Under the pieces are notes generated by a model, which did not search any database, was not told where the DNA came from, and saw only the letters and a program-made list of their open reading frames with translations. DNA of 32,760 nt from an uncultured Ruminiclostridium sp. (lineage in GTDB: Bacteria > Bacillota > Clostridia > Oscillospirales > Ruminococcaceae): assembly GCA_944386545.1 (NCBI GenBank), contig CALXBK010000021.1, forward strand, positions 1-32,760. The letters run 5' to 3'. Below, in pieces: positions 14,826-24,325 of the stretch. Each line of letters starts with the position of its first letter. The first letter of the stretch is position 1. A program made the translations under genes and the position numbers.

Positions 14826-15932
14826 TTAAGAATTATCAGCTCCGGGCTTGAGATTGCCGTTTCCGAAATTGAAATCACCGTTTGCAAATTCATTACCGTT
14901 ATCATTAATATTGTTGTTATTATTGTTGTTGTTGGTATTTTCGCCGTTGCCGGTGCTTTCCGCAATAATTACAACATCGCCTTCGTTAAGTCCGCTTATT
15001 ATTTCGGCATAGCCGCCTGCATAAGCTCCGACCTCAACGGGCATTTCGTATTTTTCCTCGCCCTGCAAAATACTGCAATAGGTTTTGTTTCCGTCTGTTT
15101 TTATCGCTTCTTCCGGTACTGCAAGAACATTTACTCTGCGGTTTGTTATGGCGTGGATTGTAGCCCAGCCTGCGTCAACAGCGGCAATGCCGTTGTTTTC
15201 TTCGAGAAGCCTTTTAATCTCGTCATCAGGCAATGAAACGGCACAGTATTTAAGAGTAGCCTGTGAAGCGGTGGATGGAGCGTTATCGGGAGCGGCTGTT
15301 ACCGTTCCTACATAGTCAACGCTGTTTATAACAAGGTCAACATCCATGCCGAAGCGCAGATTGCTTCCGCCGCCCTGTGAATTGTACACGAAAATAGAAT
15401 CGGTAACGGAAACGGCGCATAAAGCCGTACCCTCCTTAACATCAGAGCCTACCGTAAGAATGGCACATTCGGAAATTACCCCATCGTAAGGTGCTGTTAC
15501 CACAGCGGCGTTGCGCTTTTCCTTCAGCTTGTCAAGCTCAATTTCGGCATAGCCTCTCTCGATTGAATTGCTCATTCCCGATATCTTCAGTTCAAGCTCA
15601 TTAATCTCAAAATCAATATCGGTAGTGTCAAGAGCAATGAGCACATCGCCCTTTTTAACGAGCTTGTTCTTGAGTAGGTTATATTCCTTTACCTTGCTGT
15701 CGTAGGGCGCTTTATAATATTCTGTTTCGGCAAACCCTAAGGAAGCGGGAATTTTTTCAAGCTCTTCAATTGTCATATATTTTGCTTCGGCGGTTTCGTA
15801 TGAAAATTGCACCTGATCCGTTATGGATGTCAGTATTTCATTCTCAGCAGATGTGCTGTTACAGCCGGTAATCACAAGCGCTGAAACTGTCGCAAGCAAT
15901 GCTATTTTTACTGTTCTGTCAACAAAAGACAT
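14826..15932 (-). CDS. Periplasmic-adaptor-type (HlyD/MacA-like) lipoprotein
   Basis: Membrane fusion protein of an efflux system, here a lipoprotein: hydrophobic N-terminus and lipobox VITGC (Cys about 24). YYKAPYDSKVKEYNLLKNKLVKKGDVLIAL forms the first half of a lipoyl-like domain in outline. A short coiled coil (about 108-135, INELELKISGMSNSIERGYAEIELDKLKEKR in outline) follows, and VTAPYDGVISE is the second half. Beta-barrel and membrane-proximal domains run to about 325, with LNEGDVVII. The tail is Asn/Gly-rich with eight consecutive Asn. Adaptors of this type normally accompany an ABC transporter of the MacB class, but none is adjacent; the upstream gene is cellobiose 2-epimerase (15 bases). 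Last gene of the secA run. Confidence 0.83.
   Translation of the reverse strand: MSFVDRTVKIALLATVSALVITGCNSTSAENEILTSITDQVQFSYETAEAKYMTIEELEKIPASLGFAETEYYKAPYDSKVKEYNLLKNKLVKKGDVLIALDTTDIDFEINELELKISGMSNSIERGYAEIELDKLKEKRNAAVVTAPYDGVISECAILTVGSDVKEGTALCAVSVTDSIFVYNSQGGGSNLRFGMDVDLVINSVDYVGTVTAAPDNAPSTASQATLKYCAVSLPDDEIKRLLEENNGIAAVDAGWATIHAITNRRVNVLAVPEEAIKTDGNKTYCSILQGEEKYEMPVEVGAYAGGYAEIISGLNEGDVVIIAESTGNGENTNNNNNNNNINDNGNEFANGDFNFGNGNLKPGADNS
14910..14933 (-). repeat. Asn-codon trinucleotide run in the adaptor tail
   Basis: Eight consecutive Asn codons (AAC/AAT on the minus strand) encode a poly-Asn tract in the C-terminal tail. Changes in repeat number would alter tail length in frame only. 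Confidence 0.85.
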
Positions 15933-15947
15933 GAATTTTCCTTTCGA

Positions 15948-17108
15948 TTAAGTGCGTGAGATTATTTCAAGACACATTCTGCCGTTGTGATAAGGACACT
16001 TCCAGGGGTCTACAACGGGCTTTGCCGTATCGGGAATATTGTTGTCGTCAAGCTGAGAATGCCATTCGCCGCCCTCTCTCTTGTCAATAACATAATCCTT
16101 GATATACTGCCACAGACTGCGTGCAATTTCAAGGTATCCGGCATTATCGTAACGCTGATATGCGTTATAGAAGCCTACAACTCCCTCGGCCTGTACCCAC
16201 CAGATATGCAGCTTGTTTACAACGCCCTTTTCAACCTCGTTGTTGAGCCTGCCGTTTGACATTGCTCTGTCAGCTATGTTGGCAACGATAACCTTGTTCA
16301 TTTCGGAGGCTCTCTTTGAAAGATGCTCGTCCCCGATAACATCGCAGGCTCTGTCAATAAGCCAGGTAGCCTCAATGTCATGACCGTAGGAGTAAATATC
16401 TCCGATTTCGTTTAAATTCTTATCAAAGAACACAAGCAGCTTGCCGTTTTCCTTGTCGTAAATCTTTTCAAAGGTTATTTCAAGCTGGAAACGCAGAGCC
16501 TTGAGAACGTTTGCGTCACCCGAAACTCTGTAAAGCTCGGTATATGCTTCCATGAGGTGAAGCGTGGTGTTCATCGTTTTGTCAGCCATAAGACCGTTTT
16601 CGGAAAGCGCGTCGTTGGGAATGAGCTTCCAATCCTTTGAGAATGCTTCAAGATATGCAACCACATCTCTGCACTTGCTTTCAATAACGTTGAATACCTC
16701 CATTGCGAGCTTCAGCGCTTCCTTATCCTTTGAAGCGTCGTAATAGCTGGACATCGCGTATACGAAGAACGCCTGGCAATAGGTGTGCTTCATGGAGTCG
16801 CTTACGGTACCGTCAGCGTTCATCATCCAGAAAACACCGCCGTCTTCTCTGTCCACGCAGTATTTTGACATAAATTCAAAGGCGTGCTTTGCTTTTCTGA
16901 GACAAGCGGCATCCTTTAAAACAAGATAGCAGTTTGAATAGAACCAGAGTATTCTGGAATGGAGTATTACACCCTTTTCGGCGTTTTTATCGAGCTTAAG
17001 GTCGTTTCCCATAAAACCGTAAAAGCCGCCGTTCTCGGTGTCCTCAAGGTTGTTCCAGAAGGGGATAATATGGTTAATAAGCTCGTTTTTGCAATCTCTT
17101 GAAAGCAT
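15948..17108 (-). CDS. Cellobiose 2-epimerase (AGE family)
   Basis: Converts the reducing-end glucose of beta-1,4-disaccharides such as cellobiose to mannose, a step in beta-mannan and cello-oligosaccharide use. The (alpha/alpha)6-barrel fold shows VILHSRILWFYSNCY (Arg52), the GHDIEATWLIDRA helix (His243, Glu246, Trp249), HIWWVQAEGVVGF (Trp304, Glu308) and PWKCPYHNGRMCLEI (His374). These residues match those I know to be conserved in the R. albus enzyme, and 386 aa is close to its length. The start ENGGFYGF region is typical. It lies 11 bases downstream of the DUF1015 gene and 15 before the adaptor. A mannosylglucose phosphorylase, the usual pathway partner, is not nearby. Confidence 0.9.
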   Translation of the reverse strand: MLSRDCKNELINHIIPFWNNLEDTENGGFYGFMGNDLKLDKNAEKGVILHSRILWFYSNCYLVLKDAACLRKAKHAFEFMSKYCVDREDGGVFWMMNADGTVSDSMKHTYCQAFFVYAMSSYYDASKDKEALKLAMEVFNVIESKCRDVVAYLEAFSKDWKLIPNDALSENGLMADKTMNTTLHLMEAYTELYRVSGDANVLKALRFQLEITFEKIYDKENGKLLVFFDKNLNEIGDIYSYGHDIEATWLIDRACDVIGDEHLSKRASEMNKVIVANIADRAMSNGRLNNEVEKGVVNKLHIWWVQAEGVVGFYNAYQRYDNAGYLEIARSLWQYIKDYVIDKREGGEWHSQLDDNNIPDTAKPVVDPWKCPYHNGRMCLEIISRT

Positions 17109-17119
17109 TTTGTTTCTCC

Positions 17120-18409
17120 TTAAGAATTATTAAAAATTTTGTTCATCACAAGTCCCGTAATAAGCTTGGGGTAGAAGTATGTAGATTTCTGAGGCATTTT
17201 TTCACCTGCAAGAGCCACATCTCTTATCTCTGAAACTCTTGTAGGATTGAGAATAAAGCAACAGTCTGCGTTACCGCTGTTCACAGTGTCAATAGCTTCA
17301 TGAACATCTCTTGTATAGGTGAGATTAATCTGATTTGCCATATTATCCTTGTCTATGCCGAATATTCTTTCAAGCACAAGGGTATGAAGCACGCTTACAT
17401 CAAGCTCTCTGAGTGCCGCGCTTGCATCGGGCATAAGCTCCTTCATGCAATCGGTGCTTTTCAGCGTCATCAGGGTGCAATTGCCGCTTTGATACATAAC
17501 AAACGCTTTTTTGCCGTCGTCGTAAGCCTTTGAAAGAAGCATTGTGCTTTCATTCATTGAAAGACCGTCGGCAATGTCAAAGTAATCCTTGCACTTAGCC
17601 TTTACGCTTTCTGCGTCGAAATTCTCAAGATTTCTTACAATACGGTGGGTAGGGAATACCACAAGTCCGCTGTTTTCCATGTTTACAAGCATCATTGTAA
17701 CGTACTGAGAAGTTCCTGCATCGCCGCCGCTTTGCTCAATATGCTTTTTGTATCTCAAAGCGGTTTCGTAACGGTGATGTCCGTCAGCAATATAAAGCTT
17801 TTTATCAGCCATGGCGGCAGTTATTTTTTCAATAACGGCTTCATCGTATACGCACCAAAGCTTATGAGTAACGCCGTCGCTGTCGGTAAAGCTCTTGTCG
17901 GGAGCGCCCTTGCTTGCATTGTCGATAACCGAGAATACGCTGTTATCCTCGTCCATGTAAAGTGAATAAATCTGACTGAAGTTACAGCCTGTCGCGCACA
18001 TAAGATTAAATCTGTCCTCTTTTGCCTTGGAGAGCGTTTCCTCATGGGGCAGAATAATTCCCTTAGAGAACTCCTCAAGCTTTACAAGCGAAACATAGCC
18101 CTTTACGCTGTAGCTTTCGCCGAGCGCGTCAAAGCACATCTCGTAAATGTAAATGCCGGGCTTTTCGTCGCACTTTAAAATTTTGCCGTCAAGCCATTCG
18201 TTAAGACATTCTCCTGCCTTCGCATACGCCTCGTCGGTATCCTCGGCGGTTTTCGGAAGCTCAAGTCTTATGATGTTGTGCGGATTTTTCGCAAGATAAC
18301 CCTTTTTCTGCTCAATGCTAATGATGTCGTAGGGAGGACAGCATACCTCGTTTATGCTTCCCGCCTTATCGGTAAAGCGCAAACCCTTGAAAGCCTTTAT
18401 TTCAGCCAT
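17120..18409 (-). CDS. DUF1015 family protein
   Basis: Cytosolic 429-residue protein of the DUF1015 family. Recognised by FKGLRFTDKAGSINEVCCPPYDIIS at the N-terminus in outline, NPHNIIRLELP, the central IADGHHRYETALRYK with its paired histidines, and the C-terminal FILNPTRVSEI and MPQKSTYFYPKLITGL. The GHHRYET motif suggests a metal or phosphate site; the activity is unknown to me. AAGG precedes the ATG. It follows secA by 49 bases and precedes cellobiose 2-epimerase by 11, so all are probably co-transcribed. In some bacteria members sit near serine or amino-acid genes, which is not the case here. Confidence 0.88.
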   Translation of the reverse strand: MAEIKAFKGLRFTDKAGSINEVCCPPYDIISIEQKKGYLAKNPHNIIRLELPKTAEDTDEAYAKAGECLNEWLDGKILKCDEKPGIYIYEMCFDALGESYSVKGYVSLVKLEEFSKGIILPHEETLSKAKEDRFNLMCATGCNFSQIYSLYMDEDNSVFSVIDNASKGAPDKSFTDSDGVTHKLWCVYDEAVIEKITAAMADKKLYIADGHHRYETALRYKKHIEQSGGDAGTSQYVTMMLVNMENSGLVVFPTHRIVRNLENFDAESVKAKCKDYFDIADGLSMNESTMLLSKAYDDGKKAFVMYQSGNCTLMTLKSTDCMKELMPDASAALRELDVSVLHTLVLERIFGIDKDNMANQINLTYTRDVHEAIDTVNSGNADCCFILNPTRVSEIRDVALAGEKMPQKSTYFYPKLITGLVMNKIFNNS

Positions 18410-18458
18410 AACCTTATTCCTTTCAAACTGTGTTCATTGTTTTAAATTTCGTGAACAA

Positions 18459-21185
18459 TTATTCATCTCTGCCACAGCACTTTTTATATTTCTTACCGCT
18501 TCCGCAGGGGCAGGGATCGTTGCGTCCGATCTTTTCTGCGGCGGATTTCTTAACTGTTGTATGTGAGCCTGCGTTTTCGGGATAAGGCTTCATTACCTGC
18601 TCACGCTGAGGAGGCTCTTCAACTCTTACCTTGACTGTCAGTACAAGCCTTGCAGTATCCTCTCTGATAGAAGAAATCATTTCGTCAAACATCGCAAAGC
18701 CTTCCAGCCTGTATTCTACAACGGGATCTCTCTGGGCATAGCTTCTGAGATAGATACCTCGCTTTAGCTCTTCCATAGCGTCAATGTGATCCATCCATTT
18801 GGTATCAACTACCTTTAACAAGCAGATACGTTCAACTTCGCGCATTGTTTCGCTGCCGATCTCTTCCTCACGTTTAGCGTAAAGCTCTTCGGCACGCTCA
18901 ATAAGGAGCTTTGAAATAACCTTGCGGTCAATGTTGTTAAGGTCGTCAACAGTGTAGTTGAAGTCGTTCTCATTTGTAAGCATACCGGCAAAATGCTCAC
19001 GCAAGCCGATAAAATTCCAGTTTTCGGGATATTCGTCGGAGCAGTAGATCTTTACATTCTCCTCGATTGTTTCTTTTATCATGCTCTTGATGTAATCACT
19101 CACATCCCCACCGTCAAGCACCTTTGCACGTTGTGAGTAAATGGTCATACGCATCTGAGACATAACATCGTCAAAGTCAAGGACATTCTTACGGATTGAG
19201 AAATTTCTGCCCTCAACCTTGCGCTGTGAGGATTCAATTGTATTTGTAAGGAAGCGGTTTTCAATAGGCATATCATCCTCAATGCCGAGGGTTTGCATAA
19301 CACCCTGTACCTTTTCACCGCCGAATTTACGCATAAGATCGTCCTCAAGCGAGATGAAGAAGCGGCTTTCGCCGGGGTCGCCCTGACGACCTGCACGTCC
19401 TCTGAGCTGATTGTCTATACGTCTTGATTCGTGACGCTCCGTACCGAGTATGAACAGACCGCCTGCTTTGCGTACCTGCTCAGCCTCGTCCTTTATAGCT
19501 TCCTTAAATTCGTTGTTGTATTTTAAGAAGGTAGCTCTTGCGTTGAGAATATCCTCGTTGTCGGTTTCAGCAAAGCCGGTAGCCTCGTTGATAAGGGCTT
19601 CTTCCATGCCTTCTTTTCTCATTTTGGCCTTTGCGAGGTATTCTGCGTTACCGCCGAGCATAATATCGGTACCGCGGCCTGCCATGTTGGTTGCAATGGT
19701 AACTGCACCCTTTTTACCTGCCTGAGCTACAATTTCTGCTTCACGCTCGTGATTTTTTGCGTTAAGTACCTCGTGCTTGATACCTTTTTTCTTGAGCATC
19801 GAGGAGAGAAGCTCTGATTTCTCAATTGTAATAGTACCTACAAGCACAGGCTGACCCTTTGCGTGACATTCCTCGATCTGACGAATAACCGCAGTGTACT
19901 TTCCTGTTTCATTCTTAAATACCTGGTCCTCGTGGTCAATTCTTGCAACAGGCTTGTTAGTGGGGATTTCTATAACATCGAGAGCGTAAATCTGTCTGAA
20001 TTCTCCCTCCTCCGTCATAGCAGTACCGGTCATACCCGAAAGCTTGTCGTAAAGTCTGAAAAAATTCTGGAAAGTAATGGTAGCAAGCGTCTTGCTCTCG
20101 TTTTTAACCTTTACGCCTTCCTTTGCTTCAATTGCCTGGTGCAGTCCCTCATTGAAGCGGCGGCCGAACATGAGTCTGCCCGTAAACTCGTCTACTATAA
20201 CTATTTCGCCGTCCTTGACCACATAGTCAACGTCACGTTTCATTACGCCCTGCGCCTTTATTGCCTGGTTTACATGGTGCAGTAAGGTCATATTTTCTGC
20301 GTCCATAAGGTTTTCTACACCGAAATAAGCTTCCGCCTTTTTTACGCCTCTTTGGGTAAGGGTTGCATTTTTTGCTTTTTCGTCAATGATGTAATCGCCG
20401 TCGATTACGTCCTGGTCTTCCTTACTGTCAAGCTCGACAACGGTAAAGGGCTTTAAGTTACGTGCAAGCTTGTCCGCTTTCTGGTAAAGCTCAGTGGATT
20501 TATCGCCGGGACCCGAAATAATAAGCGGTGTTCTTGCTTCATCTATCAATATTGAGTCAACCTCATCGACAATTGCAAAGTTATGTTCACGCTGAACCTT
20601 GTCGATTTTGCGTGAGCACATATTGTCACGCAGATAGTCAAAGCCGAATTCGTTGTTTGTACCGTAGGTTACGTCACAGGCATAAGATTTTCTTCTCTGA
20701 TCGTTTGTCATATCGTGAAGAATAAGGCCAACGGTAAGTCCCAAAAATCTGTGAACTCTTCCTATCATCTCACCGTCACGCTTTGCAAGGTAGTCGTTTA
20801 CCGTTACAACGTGAACACCCTTGCCCGAAAGTGCTACAAGGTAAGAGGGGAGAGCCGCAACAAAGGTTTTACCTTCACCTGTTCTCATTTCTGCTATTCT
20901 TCCCTGGAAAAGCACAATACCGCCGAGCACCTGTACGGGGTAGGGCTTGATACCAAGAACTCTCCACATTGCCTCACGGCAGGTTGCAAATGCGTCGGGG
21001 AGAACATCCTCAAGAGTTTCGCCGTTTGCAAGTCTTTCCTTAAGTATGGGAGTCTGTGCCTTCAGCTCAGTATCGGACATCGCCGAATATCTTGCTTCAA
21101 GCTCTAAAACCTTGTCCTTTAAAGGGGTAATTCTTTTGATTTCTTTTTCAGAGTAATTGCCGAATATTTTCGTAAGTAAACTCAT
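18459..21185 (-). CDS. secA: Preprotein translocase ATPase SecA
   Basis: Motor of the Sec pathway; drives secreted proteins through SecYEG. The N-terminal DEAD-type motor has Walker A MRTGEGKT and [21 protein letters not shown]. The preprotein-binding domain follows, then the second motor domain with [14 protein letters not shown] and [34 protein letters not shown] (in outline), the helical scaffold and wing. The tail ends in the zinc-binding SecB-type motif [17 protein letters not shown]. 908 aa, normal. AAGGA lies upstream of the ATG. It has a strong promoter about 95 bp upstream with a structured leader that also holds a small overlapping ORF. Confidence 0.97.
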   Translation of the reverse strand: MSLLTKIFGNYSEKEIKRITPLKDKVLELEARYSAMSDTELKAQTPILKERLANGETLEDVLPDAFATCREAMWRVLGIKPYPVQVLGGIVLFQGRIAEMRTGEGKTFVAALPSYLVALSGKGVHVVTVNDYLAKRDGEMIGRVHRFLGLTVGLILHDMTNDQRRKSYACDVTYGTNNEFGFDYLRDNMCSRKIDKVQREHNFAIVDEVDSILIDEARTPLIISGPGDKSTELYQKADKLARNLKPFTVVELDSKEDQDVIDGDYIIDEKAKNATLTQRGVKKAEAYFGVENLMDAENMTLLHHVNQAIKAQGVMKRDVDYVVKDGEIVIVDEFTGRLMFGRRFNEGLHQAIEAKEGVKVKNESKTLATITFQNFFRLYDKLSGMTGTAMTEEGEFRQIYALDVIEIPTNKPVARIDHEDQVFKNETGKYTAVIRQIEECHAKGQPVLVGTITIEKSELLSSMLKKKGIKHEVLNAKNHEREAEIVAQAGKKGAVTIATNMAGRGTDIMLGGNAEYLAKAKMRKEGMEEALINEATGFAETDNEDILNARATFLKYNNEFKEAIKDEAEQVRKAGGLFILGTERHESRRIDNQLRGRAGRQGDPGESRFFISLEDDLMRKFGGEKVQGVMQTLGIEDDMPIENRFLTNTIESSQRKVEGRNFSIRKNVLDFDDVMSQMRMTIYSQRAKVLDGGDVSDYIKSMIKETIEENVKIYCSDEYPENWNFIGLREHFAGMLTNENDFNYTVDDLNNIDRKVISKLLIERAEELYAKREEEIGSETMREVERICLLKVVDTKWMDHIDAMEELKRGIYLRSYAQRDPVVEYRLEGFAMFDEMISSIREDTARLVLTVKVRVEEPPQREQVMKPYPENAGSHTTVKKSAAEKIGRNDPCPCGSGKKYKKCCGRDE

Positions 21186-21268
21186 TTATTAAGCTCTTTC
21201 CTTTCGTTTTGAAGCTTCGCTACCGTTTTACGGTTAATGTATAATACCGTCGCCGTACCGAAATTCAT
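21182..21268 (-). CDS. Possible 28-codon leader ORF overlapping the secA start
   Basis: The secA leader is open for 28 codons, from an ATG about 11 nt below the -10 box (product begins [18 protein letters not shown]) to a TGA that overlaps the secA ATG as ATGA. No ribosome site precedes it, so it would need leaderless initiation. Its basic C-terminal half partly reflects the secA ribosome-site region. It may be chance; an open frame of this length is not rare. Confidence 0.22.
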   Translation of the reverse strand: MNFGTATVLYINRKTVAKLQNERKELNK

Positions 21269-21278
21269 ATTCTTTATT

Positions 21279-21307
21279 ATTATACACTTATTATTCCCTT
21301 TTGTCAA
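21279..21307 (-). promoter_or_regulatory. Sigma-A promoter of secA
   Basis: Minus strand: -35 TTGACA (21302-21307), 17-bp spacer, -10 TATAAT (21279-21284), both perfect. The ~90-nt leader can form short stems such as ACCG-TAAAA-CGGT. Confidence 0.92.
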
Positions 21308-21387
21308 TAAAAAGAAGCGCTGTTAAAGCATATTCCGCAAAGTTACTTCAAATCGGCTTTGTATTAAACTTTTTTAGCGGTTACTAC

Positions 21388-21416
21388 TTGAAAATTTAAC
21401 CTCAAAATGATATAAT
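21388..21416 (+). promoter_or_regulatory. Sigma-A promoter of aspS
   Basis: -35 TTGAAA (21388-21393), 17-bp spacer, -10 TATAAT (21411-21416). The leader is only about 65 nt, with no T-box. Confidence 0.85.
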
Positions 21417-21489
21417 ACTAAAAGATTTATTTTTAAACAGACAGAAATATTTATTTAAGGCTGTTTTTAGCTTTAAAGGAGGAACTGAA

Positions 21490-23265
21490 ATGCTGGATAC
21501 CATGAAGGGATTAAAGCGCACGCATTATTGCGGCGAGGTTGACGGTGTGGGAAATGAAGTCACCGTCTGCGGGTTTACTCAGAGAGTAAGGGATAAGGGA
21601 AGCCTTATATTTGTTGATTTACGCGACAGAACGGGCATAGTACAGCTCGTTTTTGACGATACAACCGCCGCCGAGGTTTTCGAAAAGGCAAAGAAAATCA
21701 AGAGCGAATATGTGCTTATGGCTAAGGGATTGCTCCGCGAAAGAGAGAGCAAGAACGCCGACATCAAAACCGGCTCGGTCGAGATACTTGTTTCGGATTT
21801 GAGAATACTTTCCGTTGCACAGACGCCCCCGTTCGAGATAGTAAACGACTCCAAGACAAACGAGGAGCTTCGTCTAAAATACCGTTATCTTGATTTAAGA
21901 AGAGCCAAGCTTCAGGAAAATCTGATAATGCGCCACAAGATAGCAAAGACTGCAAGAGAGTATTTTTATGACAACGGCTTCCTTGAAATAGAAACTCCCA
22001 TGCTCATGAAGTCCACTCCCGAGGGCGCGAGAGACTACCTTGTACCGTCAAGAATACACGAGGGCAAATTTTATGCTCTGCCCCAGTCGCCCCAGATTTA
22101 TAAGCAGCTTCTTATGATTTCGGGCTTTGACCGTTATTTTCAGATTGCAAGGTGCTTTAGAGATGAGGACCTGAGAGCAGACAGACAGCCCGAATTTGCT
22201 CAGATTGACCTGGAAATGTCCTTTATGGATGTTGACGAGATACTTGAAATAACCGAGGGCTTTGTAAAAAAGCTGATGAAGGATACCCTCCATATTGATA
22301 TTCCCTTGCCGCTTACAAGAATGACCTACAAGGACGCTATGGAGCGTTACGGCTCGGATAAGCCGGATACACGCTTCGGTATGGAAATATGCGATATTTC
22401 CGATATTGCCGCAAAGACGGATTTTGTAGTATTCAAGGGCGCAATTGAAGCGGGTGGAAGCGTAAAAGCCATTGTTGCGAAGAACGCCGCTTCAATACTT
22501 ACCAGAAAAGAAATCGACAAGCTTACCGAGTTTGTTAAGGGTATTGGCGCAAAGGGACTTGCGTATGTTCGCTGGAATGAGGACGCTCAAGGCTGCTCCT
22601 TTGCCAAATTCCTTAAGGAGGGCGAGCTTGATGAAATTCTCTCTCGCCTTGACGCACAGAAAGGCGATGTAGTGCTTATCGTTGCTGATAAGAACAAGGT
22701 TACTCTCCCCGTTCTCGGAGCGCTTAGATTAAAGGTAGGAAAGCAGATAGGAATTGTTCCCGACAGCGGCTTCAACTTCCTGTGGATAACTGAGTTCCCG
22801 TTCTTTGAGTGGGACGAGGAAAGCGAAAGCTGGCTTGCAATGCACCATCCCTTTACAATGCCTTTAGAGGAGTGCCTGCCTTATCTTGACACCGATAAGG
22901 GCAAGGTAAGAGCAAAGGCGTTTGACCTTGTGCTTAACGGTATTGAGCTTTCAAGCGGCTCTATTCGTATTACTAACCCTGAGCTTCAGGAAAAGATGTT
23001 CAAGCTCCTCGGTCTTACCGAAAAGGAAATCAACGACAAGTTCGGCTTCCTTGTTGACGCATACAAATATGCCGCACCGCCTCACGGAGGACTTGCACTC
23101 GGACTTGACAGACTTGCAATGCTTATCTGCGGCGCAGACAGCCTCAGAGATGTTACGGCTTTCCCCAAGGTTAAGGACGCAAGCGAGCTTATGTCACAAT
23201 GCCCGTCAACGGTTGACGATAAACAGCTTTCAGAGCTTCATATCAAAACCGTGCTTTCGGAATAA
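21490..23265 (+). CDS. aspS: Aspartyl-tRNA synthetase
   Basis: Class IIb synthetase that charges tRNA-Asp. Residues about 1-105 form the anticodon-binding OB fold (VTVCGFTQRVRDKGSLIFVDLRDRTGIVQLVF in outline). The catalytic core has motif 1 around YFYDNGFLEIETPML, motif 2 FRDEDLRADRQPEFAQIDLEMSF in outline, the bacterial GAD insertion domain (about 290-420) and motif 3 GLALGLDRLAML. The 591-aa length is that of the bacterial type. AAGGAGGAA precedes the ATG. It is monocistronic, with its own promoter and terminator. Whether it also charges tRNA-Asn (non-discriminating form) cannot be decided by eye. Confidence 0.97.
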   Translation: MLDTMKGLKRTHYCGEVDGVGNEVTVCGFTQRVRDKGSLIFVDLRDRTGIVQLVFDDTTAAEVFEKAKKIKSEYVLMAKGLLRERESKNADIKTGSVEILVSDLRILSVAQTPPFEIVNDSKTNEELRLKYRYLDLRRAKLQENLIMRHKIAKTAREYFYDNGFLEIETPMLMKSTPEGARDYLVPSRIHEGKFYALPQSPQIYKQLLMISGFDRYFQIARCFRDEDLRADRQPEFAQIDLEMSFMDVDEILEITEGFVKKLMKDTLHIDIPLPLTRMTYKDAMERYGSDKPDTRFGMEICDISDIAAKTDFVVFKGAIEAGGSVKAIVAKNAASILTRKEIDKLTEFVKGIGAKGLAYVRWNEDAQGCSFAKFLKEGELDEILSRLDAQKGDVVLIVADKNKVTLPVLGALRLKVGKQIGIVPDSGFNFLWITEFPFFEWDEESESWLAMHHPFTMPLEECLPYLDTDKGKVRAKAFDLVLNGIELSSGSIRITNPELQEKMFKLLGLTEKEINDKFGFLVDAYKYAAPPHGGLALGLDRLAMLICGADSLRDVTAFPKVKDASELMSQCPSTVDDKQLSELHIKTVLSE

Positions 23266-23282
23266 TGACAATAGAATAGATG

Positions 23283-23316
23283 AGAACACAGTCATTTCGG
23301 CTGTGTTCTTTTTTTA
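23283..23316 (+). terminator. Terminator of aspS
   Basis: A perfect 9-bp stem (AGAACACAG with CTGTGTTCT) closes a 9-nt loop and is followed by a run of eight T. Confidence 0.93.
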
Positions 23317-23326
23317 TTCTTCTATG

Positions 23327-23334
23327 CATACATT
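23327..23334 (+). promoter_or_regulatory. Sigma-E-like -10 element of the spoIIIA operon
   Basis: CATACATT matches the sigma-E -10 consensus CATACAMT at 7 of 8 positions and lies 50 bp before spoIIIAA. No good -35 is visible at 13-15 bp spacing because the aspS terminator T-run occupies that place. Sigma-E control of spoIIIA is established in other spore formers. Confidence 0.5.
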
Positions 23335-23384
23335 GTGTTAAGGTATCAGAACAGACCGTGATAATCAGAAAGGACGAGTATAAA

Positions 23385-24314
23385 ATGACAGAGATTAAAA
23401 AAACACCCTATGACACAGCAATTGATGCAGTTTCGAGAATATTTCCCGTACTGAAAAATCAGCCGTGCGATATAAAAATGTCAGCTCTTGAAATACGACT
23501 GAAAAGCGATACTCCGATAATAATTCGCTGCCCTCACAAGTACCATGTGTTACAGAGCCGCGTCGGTAAAGAACAAATGCAGGAATGTGTCACGGCGCTC
23601 TTTTCAAATTCTCTCCACAGCTTTGAAACGGAGCTTAAAAGCGGATTTATCACTCTCAAGGGCGGGCACAGAGCAGGCTTTTGCGGGACGGCGGTTTACG
23701 GCGGGAACGATTTAAAGTGCATTAAGGATATAAGCGGTATAAATATAAGAATTGCAAGAGAGCATATCGGCTCGGCAGATAAAATATCGCGATTATTCAT
23801 TGAAAATACTCCGCCTGCGGGACTTCTTATTATCGGAAAGCCCCTCAGCGGCAAAACAACCCTGCTGAGAGATTTGTGCAGAAGCATAGGCGGCAGATTT
23901 CGTTTGTCGCTGATTGATGAAAGGCAGGAGATAGCCGCCTGCGTAAACGGAAAATGTGAGCTTGATGCAGGAGTTATGACAGACGTTTATACAGGCTTTT
24001 GCAAAAAAGACGGTATTTCCGCCGCAATACGTACTATGTCGCCTGATTACATTGTTACGGACGAGCTTGGGCTTGATGAGGAGCTGATTGAAAACTGCCT
24101 GAACAGCGGCGTTGGGGTAATTCTGACAGCCCACGCAAGGGACGAAAGGGAGGCTTTATTCAATAAACAAATACGTCTTATACTCGCAAGCGGAACAATT
24201 TCGCATATCTGTATTCTTTCCGATAAGGAAATCGGAAAAATAAGCGCAATATACACAGCCGAAAACTTAAAAGAGCTTTTTTCTAAAAAGCAGGGTATTC
24301 TTAAAGCCGTATAA
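23385..24314 (+). CDS. spoIIIAA: SpoIIIAA, ATPase of the SpoIIIA-SpoIIQ channel
   Basis: Predicted secretion-type ATPase in the mother cell that powers or assembles the SpoIIIA-SpoIIQ complex. The N-terminal domain contains LEIRLKSDTPIII and FITLKGGHRAGFCGTAV. The RecA-like domain carries Walker A LLIIGKPLSGKTTLLRD (about 151-158), LSLIDERQEIAAC, and PDYIVTDELG as Walker B. 309 aa from the ATG at 23385, the usual length. That start is chosen because AAAGGA precedes it; a longer reading would begin in the aspS terminator. First of eight tightly packed genes. Confidence 0.95.
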   Translation: MTEIKKTPYDTAIDAVSRIFPVLKNQPCDIKMSALEIRLKSDTPIIIRCPHKYHVLQSRVGKEQMQECVTALFSNSLHSFETELKSGFITLKGGHRAGFCGTAVYGGNDLKCIKDISGINIRIAREHIGSADKISRLFIENTPPAGLLIIGKPLSGKTTLLRDLCRSIGGRFRLSLIDERQEIAACVNGKCELDAGVMTDVYTGFCKKDGISAAIRTMSPDYIVTDELGLDEELIENCLNSGVGVILTAHARDEREALFNKQIRLILASGTISHICILSDKEIGKISAIYTAENLKELFSKKQGILKAV

Positions 24315-24325
24315 AGGGAGAAGAT

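Noticed and set aside
21417..21489. T-box or riboswitch before aspS
   Set aside because: The leader is only about 65 nt, too short for a T-box, and lacks the conserved T-box sequence and a terminator.
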